A stretch of 48,525 nt of DNA from contig JAEEOJ010000106.1 in assembly GCA_016284175.1 (NCBI GenBank), positions 1 through 48,525 on the forward strand. The letters run 5' to 3'. Position numbers and translations under genes: made by a program. Source of the DNA: Lachnospiraceae bacterium. Lineage in GTDB: Bacteria; Bacillota; Clostridia; Lachnospirales; Lachnospiraceae. This document shows, piece by piece, positions 6,977 to 16,404 of the stretch. The stretch's first letter is position 1. Every line of letters starts with the position of its first letter. The notes beneath the pieces are model-generated. The model was given only the letters and a program-made list of their open reading frames with translations, was not told the origin of the DNA and made no database searches.

Positions 6977-8719
6977 ATGAAATTAAGTAACATGGTTGGT
7001 GACAGATTCAAAGAGCGTCCTTCGGACTGCGTAATTGATTCACACGCATTTTCCGTAAGGGGAGGTTATATCAAATACGTTTCTAACGGTATTTATTCGC
7101 TCTACCCACCCATGAAGAGAGTAACTGCTAAGATAGAGAACATTATCAGAGAAGAAATGGATGCTGCTGATTCACAGGAAGTTTTATTCCCCGTTGTTTT
7201 ACCCGGTTCACTTTGGGAAGAATCAGGAAGATTCGAAAGCGTTGGCGATGAACTTTTAAGATTTAAGGATCGTAACAATTCTTCAATGGTACTCGGTATG
7301 ACTCATGAGGAAGCAGCCGTTCAGATGGTTCGCGAATGGGGCAATACCTATGCGAAATATCCTTTCTGCATTTATCAGATTCAGACCAAATTCCGTGATG
7401 AGGCACGCCCCAGAGCAGGTCTTATCCGTGTAAGAGAATTTACGATGAAGGATGCATATTCCTTCCATACATCTCAGGAAGACCTCGAAAAATACTATGA
7501 CGTAATGGCAAATGCTTACTTCAGAGTATTCGAAAGAGCAGGTATCCCCGAAGTTATCTCCGTTAAGTCCGACTCAGGTATGATCGGAGGCAGCGTATCG
7601 CACGAATACATGCTTTTAGTTGATGCAGGCGAAGATTCTATCGTTTTATGCGATGAATGCGGTTACAGCGCAAATATGGAAGCTGCAGACACTACTGTAG
7701 ACAACTCTGGCTGCGCACCTGCGGGTGAACTTAAAAAAGTTAACACACCCGACTGCAAGACCATCGAGGAAGTTTGTACATTCCTTAACAGCAAAGTGGA
7801 AGAGTCCTGCAAGGCAGTTATTTATCAGGCTAATATGACCGACGAGTACATCGTTGTATTCTTAAGAGGCGACTATGAAGTTAACGAAACAAAGTTAACG
7901 AATCTTTTAGGAGAAAAAGTTCATGCGGCTACAATCACTCCCGAATGCGGCCTCTGCGCAGGCTTCTGCGGACCTTACGAGCAGAAGGCTAAATGCAGGA
8001 TTATCTACGATAAGTCACTCGAAGGAATCGAAAACCTCGTATGCGGTGCAAACGAAGTTGATTACCACTACACAGGACTTAATATAAAGCGTGATATAGG
8101 CGATGTTGAATATGTTGACGTTGCAAAAATCAGAACCGGAGATATCTGCCCTGTCTGCGGCAAAAAGACCATCAGAATCAGCCGTGGTATCGAGGTAGGA
8201 AACATCTTCCAGCTCGGCACAAAATACTCCAAGTCAATGGGCATGACATATACAGACGTTGACGGAACCGTTAAAACACCTATCATGGGCTGCTACGGTA
8301 TCGGCGTCGGACGTCTCGCAGCCAGCGTAATGGAAGCAAAGCATGATGATTACGGTCCCATCTGGCCCATCACAATCGCTCCCTGGCAGGTACACCTCTG
8401 CTGCATGAGACCTGACAAGTCTGAATGCAAAGAGGCAGCAGACAAGATTTACAATGAACTTCTTAATGCAGGCGTTGAAGTTATCTACGATGACAGAAAC
8501 GTACAGGCAGGCGTTATGTTTGCGGATGCAGACTTACTCGGTGTTCCCGTAAGAGTTACGGTAGGACCGAAGAACATTGCCAACGGTCAGATCGAACTTT
8601 CGACCAGAGACAAGAGCGTAAAAGAATTAGTCAGTGTAGACGATGCACTGAGTGCAACAAAGGGTCTCATCGACAAGCTCTTCGCAGAGATTAACGACAA
8701 AGTAAGAGACAGAGTATAA
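6977..8719 (+). CDS. proS: Proline--tRNA ligase
   Basis: This 580-residue cytosolic enzyme charges tRNA-Pro. It is the bacterial type with an editing domain inserted between class II motifs 2 and 3. Motif 1 region: 'ADSQEVLFPVVLPGSLW'; motif 2: 'KFRDEARPRAGLIRVREFTM'; motif 3 region: 'GCYGIGVGRLAASVMEA'. The insertion (about 225-385) and the C-terminal anticodon-binding domain ('VEVIYDDRNVQAGVMFADAD') are intact. Length fits the family (~565-580). A strong AGGAGG (6962-6967) precedes the ATG. Only 38 bases separate it from the kinase gene and I see no T-box, so it may be co-transcribed or have a promoter inside the kinase gene. Confidence 0.97.
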   Translation: MKLSNMVGDRFKERPSDCVIDSHAFSVRGGYIKYVSNGIYSLYPPMKRVTAKIENIIREEMDAADSQEVLFPVVLPGSLWEESGRFESVGDELLRFKDRNNSSMVLGMTHEEAAVQMVREWGNTYAKYPFCIYQIQTKFRDEARPRAGLIRVREFTMKDAYSFHTSQEDLEKYYDVMANAYFRVFERAGIPEVISVKSDSGMIGGSVSHEYMLLVDAGEDSIVLCDECGYSANMEAADTTVDNSGCAPAGELKKVNTPDCKTIEEVCTFLNSKVEESCKAVIYQANMTDEYIVVFLRGDYEVNETKLTNLLGEKVHAATITPECGLCAGFCGPYEQKAKCRIIYDKSLEGIENLVCGANEVDYHYTGLNIKRDIGDVEYVDVAKIRTGDICPVCGKKTIRISRGIEVGNIFQLGTKYSKSMGMTYTDVDGTVKTPIMGCYGIGVGRLAASVMEAKHDDYGPIWPITIAPWQVHLCCMRPDKSECKEAADKIYNELLNAGVEVIYDDRNVQAGVMFADADLLGVPVRVTVGPKNIANGQIELSTRDKSVKELVSVDDALSATKGLIDKLFAEINDKVRDRV

Positions 8720-8731
8720 AAAAAGCCAAAC

Positions 8732-8819
8732 GGGGACGGTTCTAAAATGGTAAAAAAAGCCAAAATAGAACCGTCCCCAATTGGTAAAAAAGGCCAAAAT
8801 AGAACCGTCCCCAATTGGT
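8732..8819. repeat. GGGGACGGTTC-type intergenic repeat cluster
   Basis: GGGGACGGTTCT (8732-8743) pairs with AGAACCGTCCCC (8767-8778) to form a long hairpin. The 26-base unit at 8759-8784 recurs exactly at 8793-8818 (34-bp period), and its exact reverse complement is at 17589-17614. A related copy is at 18448-18473. Similar palindromes are scattered in many bacterial genomes and are sometimes linked to REP-associated transposases; none is encoded here. The right copy may help end proS transcription. Confidence 0.85.
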
Positions 8820-8883
8820 CTAAAATGTTTCCCCTAAAAAGGTGGAATTCAACACGTATTTTTTTTATGGAAAGTGATATAAA

Positions 8884-9444
8884 ATGACAAACGAAGAGTT
8901 AATGTGGAATGTGAAGGACTCTGAACAGATTCTTCATACACCCATATTTGATGTAGAAAAAAGAAGAGAGGAATCGGCCACAGGTATAAGCGGAGATTAC
9001 ATGGTAATCAACGCAACTGAGTGGGTAACTATAATTCCGGTGTATCAGGGCAATTTTGTGCTGGTAAGACAGTTCAGACACGGCCTTGGTAAAATCACCG
9101 CAGAGTTTCCCGGCGGTATGTGCGATGAAGGTGAGGATCCGGTAGAAAGCGCATACAGGGAACTTGAGGAGGAGACCGGATTTAAGACGGGGAAGATGAC
9201 CGTACTCGGAGTATGTTCACCGAATCCTGCCATTTTTTCAAACTCTATTACGGTGTGTCTTGCAGAAGACTTAACACCGACGAACCAGCTTCATTTGGAT
9301 GACGATGAAGTATTAACGTATGAGATGGTTCCCATTAATGAAGTCATCAATTCTTTTTGCAAAGGAGAATACGTAAACGCATTTATGGGTACCGCTCTGG
9401 CACTTTATATGCGCCATATGCAGGCAGAAGACAGGGAGGCTTAA
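8884..9444 (+). CDS. Nudix hydrolase, ADP-ribose pyrophosphatase-like
   Basis: A 186-residue Nudix enzyme with the box at residues 77-100 ('GGMCDEGEDPVESAYRELEE', then 'ETGF'), which matches GX5EX7REUXEEXGU. Upstream 'VRQFRHGLGKITAEFPGG' is typical of the NudF-like ADP-ribose/ADP-sugar pyrophosphatase subgroup, where the Arg residues contact the substrate. It likely hydrolyses a nucleoside diphosphate-linked compound in the cytosol. The ribosome site is weak (GGAAAGTG). Its stop is one base before the first lipoprotein ATG, so the four genes to 13213 probably form one operon. Confidence 0.9.
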   Translation: MTNEELMWNVKDSEQILHTPIFDVEKRREESATGISGDYMVINATEWVTIIPVYQGNFVLVRQFRHGLGKITAEFPGGMCDEGEDPVESAYRELEEETGFKTGKMTVLGVCSPNPAIFSNSITVCLAEDLTPTNQLHLDDDEVLTYEMVPINEVINSFCKGEYVNAFMGTALALYMRHMQAEDREA

Positions 9445-9445
9445 T

Positions 9446-10696
9446 ATGAATACTGCTAAACGATTTTTAACCCAGTTAACCGCTGTAACACTCGCAATTT
9501 GCGTATTATTTCTATCTTCATGCGCACCGAAAAAAATAGACGGTGAAGAATATCCCGGATTCGTACCAATCGAAGAAACCGTGACCGAAAAAAAGGTTGA
9601 AGAAAAAGAAATTCCGGTTGAGGATATTGTCGAAAAAGGTGGCATGACAGATAGTGAGTTTGAAGAATTAATCAAAATTCCCGATCCTTTCGAGGAAACA
9701 GGAAAATTCCAGTTTTGCCCCGGAGCGATTCCGGAAAATTATGCCAGACAATACAGAGAAAAACCGGAGATAGTATTTGTGGCAAAACAAATGCTGACAG
9801 CCGTGTATAACGGTGCAAGCGAATTTAGTATTGCTCCGGAATACGAATTAAGCACGGATGAGGCCTGGTTGGCAGAAGAACTGGCGGCAAAGGCCTGCCC
9901 TTTGGCGGATGCCTGTTCTATTGGAGCTCATTTGGAAGATCCGCTTACCTACTCAGTAATCTACATGCCGAAGAATGATATAGTTTTAGACGAAAACGGT
10001 GATATAGATGATGAAAGATCGAGTTTTACCGACATGGATGCGGTTGAAGCAAAGAAGGTAATCGGTGATTTTACAGATTTTGTTAAGTCTTTAATAGACC
10101 GCAATATTAAAAAAGAAGATTCCGATATGGAAAAGGCTGAGAAAATTTATGAAGCGCTCGTAAAAGAAGTAGCATATCGTGAAAAAAGACCTTACGAAGA
10201 TTCAATGTATATTGAATTTACAGAAGAAGGAATGGAAGCTTTAAGAGGAGAAACTACTCTTGTTGAGGATATCATTAATGATCATGCCACAAGCAAGAAC
10301 AGAATTCCTTTTTTATATCAGTACATTCTGACACAACTTAACATTGAGTGTATGACAGTTACTTCATCCGGAGCATATGTCAGTCAGGGCTATGAAAAAC
10401 TTGATAAAGAAATGGGCTCGGACGGACGACTTGTCTGGAATGTAATTGTTATAGACGGAATACCTTATAACTGTGATATGGCATTCGATATGATTGTATA
10501 CGAAGCCGAAAAAGGTGCTAACAAAGATTATGAACCTGTAATGAAGTATTTCGGCATGAGTGACAGTACAAGAGCGCAATCATTTGTTATTACAAGCAGG
10601 GACAATCTGTATTTGTACGATCCCAACATATCGTATGAATGGGAAAATCCTCCGAGAGATATGGTTCCAGAATGTCCAAAAGATTATCAGAAGTAA
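9446..10696 (+). CDS. Lipoprotein with degenerate transglutaminase-like domain (paralogue 1)
   Basis: A 416-residue secreted lipoprotein. Residues 1-26 form a lipoprotein signal with lipobox 'LSSC' (Cys26), then an acidic linker. The C-terminal half ('DMEKAEKIYEALVKEVAYRE', 'FLYQYILTQLNIECMTVT', 'LVWNVIVIDGIPYNCDMAFD', 'KYFGMSD') follows the order of the transglutaminase-like fold. The catalytic Cys position has no Cys, and the usual 'HAWN' reads 'LVWN', so only the Asp-like position remains. Predicted inactive as a protease or transglutaminase; a binding role at the cell surface is more likely. First of three tandem paralogues; AGGGAGG precedes the ATG. The fold assignment is from motif order only. 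Confidence 0.75.
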   Translation: MNTAKRFLTQLTAVTLAICVLFLSSCAPKKIDGEEYPGFVPIEETVTEKKVEEKEIPVEDIVEKGGMTDSEFEELIKIPDPFEETGKFQFCPGAIPENYARQYREKPEIVFVAKQMLTAVYNGASEFSIAPEYELSTDEAWLAEELAAKACPLADACSIGAHLEDPLTYSVIYMPKNDIVLDENGDIDDERSSFTDMDAVEAKKVIGDFTDFVKSLIDRNIKKEDSDMEKAEKIYEALVKEVAYREKRPYEDSMYIEFTEEGMEALRGETTLVEDIINDHATSKNRIPFLYQYILTQLNIECMTVTSSGAYVSQGYEKLDKEMGSDGRLVWNVIVIDGIPYNCDMAFDMIVYEAEKGANKDYEPVMKYFGMSDSTRAQSFVITSRDNLYLYDPNISYEWENPPRDMVPECPKDYQK

Positions 10697-10705
10697 GGTA
10701 AAAAA

Positions 10706-11968
10706 ATGAATATAAAAAGAATAATAAAAACTGCATCCGCATACCTGCTTTCGGGAGCATTTGTTATTTCAATGATTGCGGGCACCGGATGTAACAATCC
10801 CAAAACAATAGAAGATTATCCCGAACCGGTATCGGCTGTAAATACCGAAACCGAAACTAACACAGATACAGATACCGATACTCCGAGTGATGAAGGTACT
10901 GAAGCTCCCAAGGCAAATGCTGTTGAACAGCTGACTCTTACAGACGAACAGTTTGAAGAATTTATTGCCATTCCGGATCCGTTTGAGAAAACAGGGCAGT
11001 TTCAATATAACCCCACGGCAATACCGGAGTACTATGCAAGAAGATTCAGGGAAAAACCTGCGATAATAGCTGTGGCCAAAGCAATGATGGAAGCCGCATA
11101 TAATGCAGAGAGAGGTTTTGATGTTCCTCCGGAAGATGTCCTTGATATTGATGATTATATAAAGGCACTTTCTCTGGCGGAAATGTCAAGCCCTATAGTT
11201 GATTCCGCACAGATGAAGACCGAGGGTTTTCAGGATTATGAAATCATTTATATGCCGGAATTTGTTGTAAACGAGACTGAACAGGGCATCTTCTTTGAAC
11301 TGAATACGGAACAGACTTCATATGAGCATGCAAGTCAGATAATAGATCAGTATACCGATTATATTCAGGATATTGTAAACAAAAACGTTTCAAAAGATGA
11401 TTCGGATATTGAAAAAGCCAGAAAAGTTTATGAAGCACTCGTAAAAGATTTATCCTATTCCGAAAGAAATCTTGGTATTGATATGAATTATTCCATGGAA
11501 GATGTACAGGAATCTTTTAACAGCGAGGCAAGAACCATCGAAAATACTGTAGTAGGCAAATCACTTACTCAGGATAAACTCGCTTTGCTTTATCAGAGTA
11601 TACTGACACAGCTTAATATCGAATGCATGACTGTTACTGCTACCGGATTATATCACGAACAGGGTGTTGAAAAACTTGATAAAGAAATGGGTGAAGTCGG
11701 ATACGATACCTGGAATGTGATTTATGTGGACGGGAAAGCGTATAACTGTGATCTTGCGTATGAAATAATCACATACGAAGACGATAAAACCAAATACGGT
11801 GAACACTGTGATCCGCAAATGAAATATTTTGGCATGAGCGATAAAACCAGGGGCGAATCTTTTTCGATTTCCAGATCAAATCTGTATCTGTATGATGAAT
11901 ACGAGGGTATGGGAATAGGCCATCTTTCGGACATGGTTCCCGAGTGTTTGGAAGATTATAAAAAATAA
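10706..11968 (+). CDS. Lipoprotein with degenerate transglutaminase-like domain (paralogue 2)
   Basis: A 420-residue paralogue of the preceding protein with lipobox 'AGTGC' (Cys29). The linker is Thr/Asp/Glu-rich ('TETETNTDTDTDTPSDE'), as in cell-surface spacers. It shares 'IPDPFEKTGQFQYNPTAIPE', 'KARKVYEALVKDLSYSER', 'LLYQSILTQLNIECMTVTAT' and 'DTWNVIYVDGKAYNCDLAYE' with copy 1. Again no Cys or His is seen at the expected catalytic positions ('TWN' for 'HAWN'). It begins 9 bases after the previous stop with an AAGG site. Confidence 0.75.
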   Translation: MNIKRIIKTASAYLLSGAFVISMIAGTGCNNPKTIEDYPEPVSAVNTETETNTDTDTDTPSDEGTEAPKANAVEQLTLTDEQFEEFIAIPDPFEKTGQFQYNPTAIPEYYARRFREKPAIIAVAKAMMEAAYNAERGFDVPPEDVLDIDDYIKALSLAEMSSPIVDSAQMKTEGFQDYEIIYMPEFVVNETEQGIFFELNTEQTSYEHASQIIDQYTDYIQDIVNKNVSKDDSDIEKARKVYEALVKDLSYSERNLGIDMNYSMEDVQESFNSEARTIENTVVGKSLTQDKLALLYQSILTQLNIECMTVTATGLYHEQGVEKLDKEMGEVGYDTWNVIYVDGKAYNCDLAYEIITYEDDKTKYGEHCDPQMKYFGMSDKTRGESFSISRSNLYLYDEYEGMGIGHLSDMVPECLEDYKK

Positions 11969-11983
11969 GGATGTTATAAAAAA

Positions 11984-13213
11984 ATGAATTTAAAAAGAAT
12001 TTCAAAAACAGTCACTTCGTACCTGCTTACGGCAGCATTTGTTATTGCTATGTTAGCGGGCAGCGGATGCAACAAGCCCAAGACAATTGAAGATTATCCC
12101 GAGCCGGTTTCGATTAGTGAAACTACGGGTACAGAAACTGAAGCCGAGGGCAAAACCACTGTCGAAAACGATACAAAACCTGCCGAGGAAGAAGAAAAGC
12201 TGGATGAAGCTCTTTTGCCCGAGTATGATTCCTTAAGAGAAACAGGTGTATATGAATTCAATCCTGTTGCCGTAAATCCCGTTTTCAAAATGGAGATGAA
12301 AAATAATCCCAAAGTTATCAGGGCAACAAAGGAAATACTTGCTGCAGTTCACGATGCAAAACCTTCGTTTGAATTATCCGGAGATCTGGCTTGTACAGAA
12401 GCCGAATTTAAGATTGCCAGAACGCTTGCAGAACTTTCAAGTCCTGTAGTTTACTGCGTGGATTTCGAAACAGAGGATTTGGAAACTTACACGATTAAAT
12501 ATTTCCCTTCATATGAATCCGATGAATTTGGCGAGGAATTCCTCACAGGTTCAATAAGTGAAGATGAAGCAAAGGAAAAGATTGACGCTTACAAAGAAAT
12601 CTGCGAGAAAACGATTAACGGCGCTGTAACAGACAAAGATGATGACATGCAGCGTGCAGCAAAAGTATATAAAGCATTAATCGAAAATTTTGAATTTGAA
12701 TATCCCGACCCTGAGGAAGAGAGTATGGATGATTCCGAAGAGGGAATGATTACCGAATCATACGAAACAGAAGATTATGTTGTCAGTCAGATCGTTTCAG
12801 GTAAAATGCATGCATGGCAGTTTTTGGAATTCTATGAAGCCCTCATGGTTCAGCTTAATGTTAATTCCATGATGGTCGGTGCTTTAGGTCAGTATCACGA
12901 ACAGAATTTCCCGCTGCTTGATAAAGCTATGGAAATTAATGACGGCGGATATGTATGGACGATAATAAAATATGACGACAAAGCTTATCACTGCGATATT
13001 CTGATGGATAAAATGGCGCTCGACAGCCAGAGAGAAAACTTTGAAGAATACGAGTCCGATATGCTTTTCTTCGGCATGAGTGATGATAAAAGAAATAAAT
13101 CATTTACTGTTTATTACACCCAGGTATTTGAAGCCATCAGCCCCGTTAATGCTACGAGTGTTCCGAAATGTGAGGAAGACTACGAATTCAAGGATGATAC
13201 AAAAACAGAATAA
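11984..13213 (+). CDS. Lipoprotein with degenerate transglutaminase-like domain (paralogue 3)
   Basis: A 409-residue third paralogue, lipobox 'AGSGC' (Cys29). The segment 'CNKPKTIEDYPEPVS' right after the lipidated Cys is nearly identical to copy 2, so copies 2 and 3 are the closer pair at the N-terminus. The core has diverged more: 'MQRAAKVYKALIENFEFEY', 'LEFYEALMVQLNVNSMMVGA', 'YVWTIIKYDDKAYHCDILMD', 'LFFGMSDDKRNKSF'. The catalytic His position reads 'YVWT'. It ends the operon, followed 15 bases later by a bidirectional terminator. Confidence 0.72.
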   Translation: MNLKRISKTVTSYLLTAAFVIAMLAGSGCNKPKTIEDYPEPVSISETTGTETEAEGKTTVENDTKPAEEEEKLDEALLPEYDSLRETGVYEFNPVAVNPVFKMEMKNNPKVIRATKEILAAVHDAKPSFELSGDLACTEAEFKIARTLAELSSPVVYCVDFETEDLETYTIKYFPSYESDEFGEEFLTGSISEDEAKEKIDAYKEICEKTINGAVTDKDDDMQRAAKVYKALIENFEFEYPDPEEESMDDSEEGMITESYETEDYVVSQIVSGKMHAWQFLEFYEALMVQLNVNSMMVGALGQYHEQNFPLLDKAMEINDGGYVWTIIKYDDKAYHCDILMDKMALDSQRENFEEYESDMLFFGMSDDKRNKSFTVYYTQVFEAISPVNATSVPKCEEDYEFKDDTKTE

Positions 13214-13227
13214 GTAAAACTAATCAT

Positions 13228-13266
13228 AAAAAAGATGTCCGACAATCTCTGCCGGACATCTTTTTT
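13228..13266. terminator. Bidirectional intrinsic terminator between convergent genes
   Basis: AAAAAAGATGTCCG (13228-13241) pairs with CGGACATCTTTTTT (13253-13266). It has A- and T-runs on both sides, so it can stop the lipoprotein operon (+) and the TIR gene (-). Confidence 0.95.
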
Positions 13267-13281
13267 ATTTAAAACTATGTG

Positions 13282-16200
13282 TTAATTAATCAGATTGTAT
13301 TTGTCGATTATGAGTTTCGAAGGATTGTAATTACTTAATTTTTTTTCTGATTCCTGTATGAGTTCATCGTAACTGTAATGCTTTATGCTAAATAAAGCGT
13401 TTTTGGATAAATTGTGGAAAACGAAAAAGTCTTTTGAAGGAATATAAGTCATTTTCATTGGCATATAAGTAACTGCTTCAAGGTTTTCATTTAATATAAT
13501 CGTATTCTGGCTTAAGTTAATTGAATAAATCTTCTGATCGGGATAGAATACTGCTTCATCTATCGAAGATGCGGAAATATCGGATGAATTGTATGTCTGA
13601 ATCAGTTCGCAGGTATCTCCGAAACTATATAATTCTATTGAGCCGTCAAAATACAATATGGCGAAAACATCAGCTCTGTAGAACACTCTGACATCATCCA
13701 TATAACTTAAGATACGACTTGAAGTAAATATAGGTTTTGTTTCTTTTCCGCGGTATACTTCGAGAGCTCCGGATTCCCTTTTAACCGCATAATGGTCTTT
13801 GTCCAGTCCGTAAACCGTAAGATTCTCACCGGAAGGGATATCGGGCTTTAAAACTTCTTCGACATTACCTGTAGTTAGAGAGTATAAAAAGATGTGGCCT
13901 TCCCTGTTTCTTCCGCTGTAAACATAGAGCCGGTCATTAGTGACCGCATTTTCATCAATCGACGGACAATCAAGGGAGGGTACTTCTTTTATGAGAGAAC
14001 CGTCTGAAATATTATAGATTTCCAGACCGCTGCCATAAGCGGCAAATTGTTCGGATCCGTCACCGACTAATGTATAGTTGGAATATTTCGGATCGATTGT
14101 ATAAAGAACATTGTCTGTTTCTGTTGAATAGCAGTAGAGTTCCAAATTTTCATTTGTTCGAAGAATATTGGCTCCTGCATCGCTTACAAGCATTACGTTT
14201 GAAAAATCACAATTATCAATAAAAGGTGTGTCCGTAAAATCTCTGAATTGGAAAAGCGAAACATATGATTTGTTTTCAAACTTTAAGAACACTTTGTTGT
14301 TACCATAAAAGATTGTTTCGGCTCCCAATTCGGGAGCGTTGTTGAATAAATCGGTAGCACTCATATCGGCAAAACCGTCTATAAATCTTCGCGCCAGACA
14401 ATCGCTGGTAATTACCCTTGCATTGTTGCCCTGAAGAGGACACACATCAATTATTTTCGAATTCGCATTTTTGTTGTCGGCGAGATCGCCGTTTTCGGAA
14501 TCGAAAACATACAGGCTGTCTATTCCGGCAGCGAATACATACTTGTAATCCGAACTGGTTGTAAGGAAATTTACGCTTCCGGGAGCTGCTGCTTCCCATT
14601 CGGTCTTAAGTGTATCGAGATTGATTCGCATAAGCGTAGAGTCATTGTTTAAAAATACGTTTGTTCCGAATTCATATCCGACAAAATAAATCTCATTATC
14701 ACGGGAGGTCAGCGCAGAGCAAACATCTACTGAAATATCCTTTGTTTTTATGGTGTCTGTTTCAAAATCATATACAATGATGGCTGATTTTTGGTTCAGA
14801 CCTCTTGTTATAGAGAATATAAGTTTAGTTTTGTCATTACTTAATGCAACATCCTCGAATCGCTGACTGTTTATATCTTCGCCGAGATATTCATCTACAG
14901 TATGAACTGCAATAAGTTCGCTGTTTTCTTCCTTAAAAACAGCAAATCCTTCATCGGCAAAAATGGCAAACATTCCGGTATCGCCCAGACGAATTATTTC
15001 TCCGTGGAACCATAAGGAATCGAAAGGATTATCTATTTCTGTTTCGGAAAGGTCATCCAGATTTAGTCTGTATATACTTTTGTTATCATAGTAAACAATA
15101 GTATTGTTATTAATAAATTTAATGCAGTTTTCGTTATATAAGTCGGCATTGGGGATAACCTTGTAAAAGATTTCTTCTCCCGTTTCCGAGTTCCATATAT
15201 GGAAATTATTGCATGAATCTATTGTGGCCAGTTTTGCCAGGTCAGGAGATACTTTAAATATTTTAATTGTGGACTCGGACTCAAAAGTTTTGTCCGAATA
15301 ATAAAGATCAGGCTTGGCATAAAGCTCGAGAGATTTTGTCAGAGCATATTCGGTTTCTGTGGTATAAGGGAAGGAAGTGTCTGCAGAAGATTTGGGCATA
15401 ACCTGACGAAGAGCATAAATCGAATCGAGGCTTCTTCCCATGGAAAGAAGCTTTTCTGCATTAATTGTAGTTGCCTTTGCCAGGTTTTTCTGCGATTCGG
15501 CATACTGCTTCTGAATCTGCTCGTTCTGCTCTTTTATCTGTTCGGACTGAGCCTGTATTTCGTTGTACTGCTGCGTGATTTCGGCATTCTGGTCTAAGAT
15601 CATTTCGGACTGATTGATAATCTTAAACATAAGACCTAAACAAACGGCGCTGAAAAGCATTAAAGCAGCCGCAACCGCACTTACAACAGAGATAGTGCGC
15701 TTCATCGCACGCTCTTTGTGACGCTGTTTTAATTCGTCGTAATTAAGCTCGAAAATAGCCGCACAGATTCTTAAAACCGCATCATTCATAGCCTTTTTCA
15801 TGGCTTTATTGTTCTTGCCTCTTACGTCTGCGGCAAGCGGCTCGAAAGTGCGGTACTGTATCTCTTTTGTTCCGTCAGGTTTAATGACTTCATATTCTTC
15901 TTTTATGAGCGCTTCGGGGAAAGATTCTTCAGGCTCGCCTTCGGCTAAAACTGCAAGAACCTTATCTCTTCCGTGAAGTTTTATAAAGGTCTCGATTTCC
16001 TTTTTGCACCATTCGGACTGAGGGAGCCTTGGAGTGCAGATAACTAAAAGATAGTCCGAATTTTCGAGAGCAAGTGTGATGGGGTCACCCAAATTGCTTG
16101 CAAGAGGAAGTTCGTCCTGGTCACGGAAAACTCTCTCTATTTTCTTTTTGCCCGTAGGGGATTTAACACCTTTGGGAAGTTTAAAGGCTTCGAGTTTTTT

Positions 16201-16284
16201 ATGCAGATTAACCGCTACAAATTTGTCGAGTTCGGAATGTCTGTAACTTATAAAAGCATCATATTTTACGATTTTTTCAGCCAT
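13282..16284 (-). CDS. TIR domain, membrane segment, coiled coil, beta-propeller-like protein
   Basis: A 1000-residue protein. Residues ~6-180 are a TIR domain: 'KYDAFISYRHSELDKF', 'RVFRDQDELP', 'SDYLLVICTPRL', 'SEWCKKEIETF'. Glu96 in the 'WCxxE' motif matches the glutamate needed for NAD+ cleavage by TIR enzymes. A hydrophobic segment at ~197-221 should span the membrane. Residues ~223-275 form a Gln-rich coiled coil ('QSEQIKEQNEQIQKQY'). The rest (~320-1000) contains repeated beta-strand blades with WD40-like spacing ('FKVSPDLAKLATIDSCNNFH', then 'IWNSETGEEIF'). GAGG precedes the ATG. It is a single-gene unit with its own promoter. The family is frequent in Lachnospiraceae; function is unknown, with signalling or defence as candidates. 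Confidence 0.9.
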   Translation of the reverse strand: MAEKIVKYDAFISYRHSELDKFVAVNLHKKLEAFKLPKGVKSPTGKKKIERVFRDQDELPLASNLGDPITLALENSDYLLVICTPRLPQSEWCKKEIETFIKLHGRDKVLAVLAEGEPEESFPEALIKEEYEVIKPDGTKEIQYRTFEPLAADVRGKNNKAMKKAMNDAVLRICAAIFELNYDELKQRHKERAMKRTISVVSAVAAALMLFSAVCLGLMFKIINQSEMILDQNAEITQQYNEIQAQSEQIKEQNEQIQKQYAESQKNLAKATTINAEKLLSMGRSLDSIYALRQVMPKSSADTSFPYTTETEYALTKSLELYAKPDLYYSDKTFESESTIKIFKVSPDLAKLATIDSCNNFHIWNSETGEEIFYKVIPNADLYNENCIKFINNNTIVYYDNKSIYRLNLDDLSETEIDNPFDSLWFHGEIIRLGDTGMFAIFADEGFAVFKEENSELIAVHTVDEYLGEDINSQRFEDVALSNDKTKLIFSITRGLNQKSAIIVYDFETDTIKTKDISVDVCSALTSRDNEIYFVGYEFGTNVFLNNDSTLMRINLDTLKTEWEAAAPGSVNFLTTSSDYKYVFAAGIDSLYVFDSENGDLADNKNANSKIIDVCPLQGNNARVITSDCLARRFIDGFADMSATDLFNNAPELGAETIFYGNNKVFLKFENKSYVSLFQFRDFTDTPFIDNCDFSNVMLVSDAGANILRTNENLELYCYSTETDNVLYTIDPKYSNYTLVGDGSEQFAAYGSGLEIYNISDGSLIKEVPSLDCPSIDENAVTNDRLYVYSGRNREGHIFLYSLTTGNVEEVLKPDIPSGENLTVYGLDKDHYAVKRESGALEVYRGKETKPIFTSSRILSYMDDVRVFYRADVFAILYFDGSIELYSFGDTCELIQTYNSSDISASSIDEAVFYPDQKIYSINLSQNTIILNENLEAVTYMPMKMTYIPSKDFFVFHNLSKNALFSIKHYSYDELIQESEKKLSNYNPSKLIIDKYNLIN

Positions 16285-16321
16285 AAAATTACCTCATTAA
16301 TATATATGCTATATAAATAAT

Positions 16322-16349
16322 ATTTTATTTAAAATACTGGAAATATCAA
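16322..16349 (-). promoter_or_regulatory. Candidate promoter for the TIR gene
   Basis: On the minus strand TTGATA (16344-16349) and TAAAAT (16322-16327) are 16 bases apart, 38 bases before the ATG. Confidence 0.5.
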
Positions 16350-16404
16350 GTTTTGTCACAAAAAACGGGAATTATTTAGCATCTTATGATGTATTTTTTT
16401 AGAT

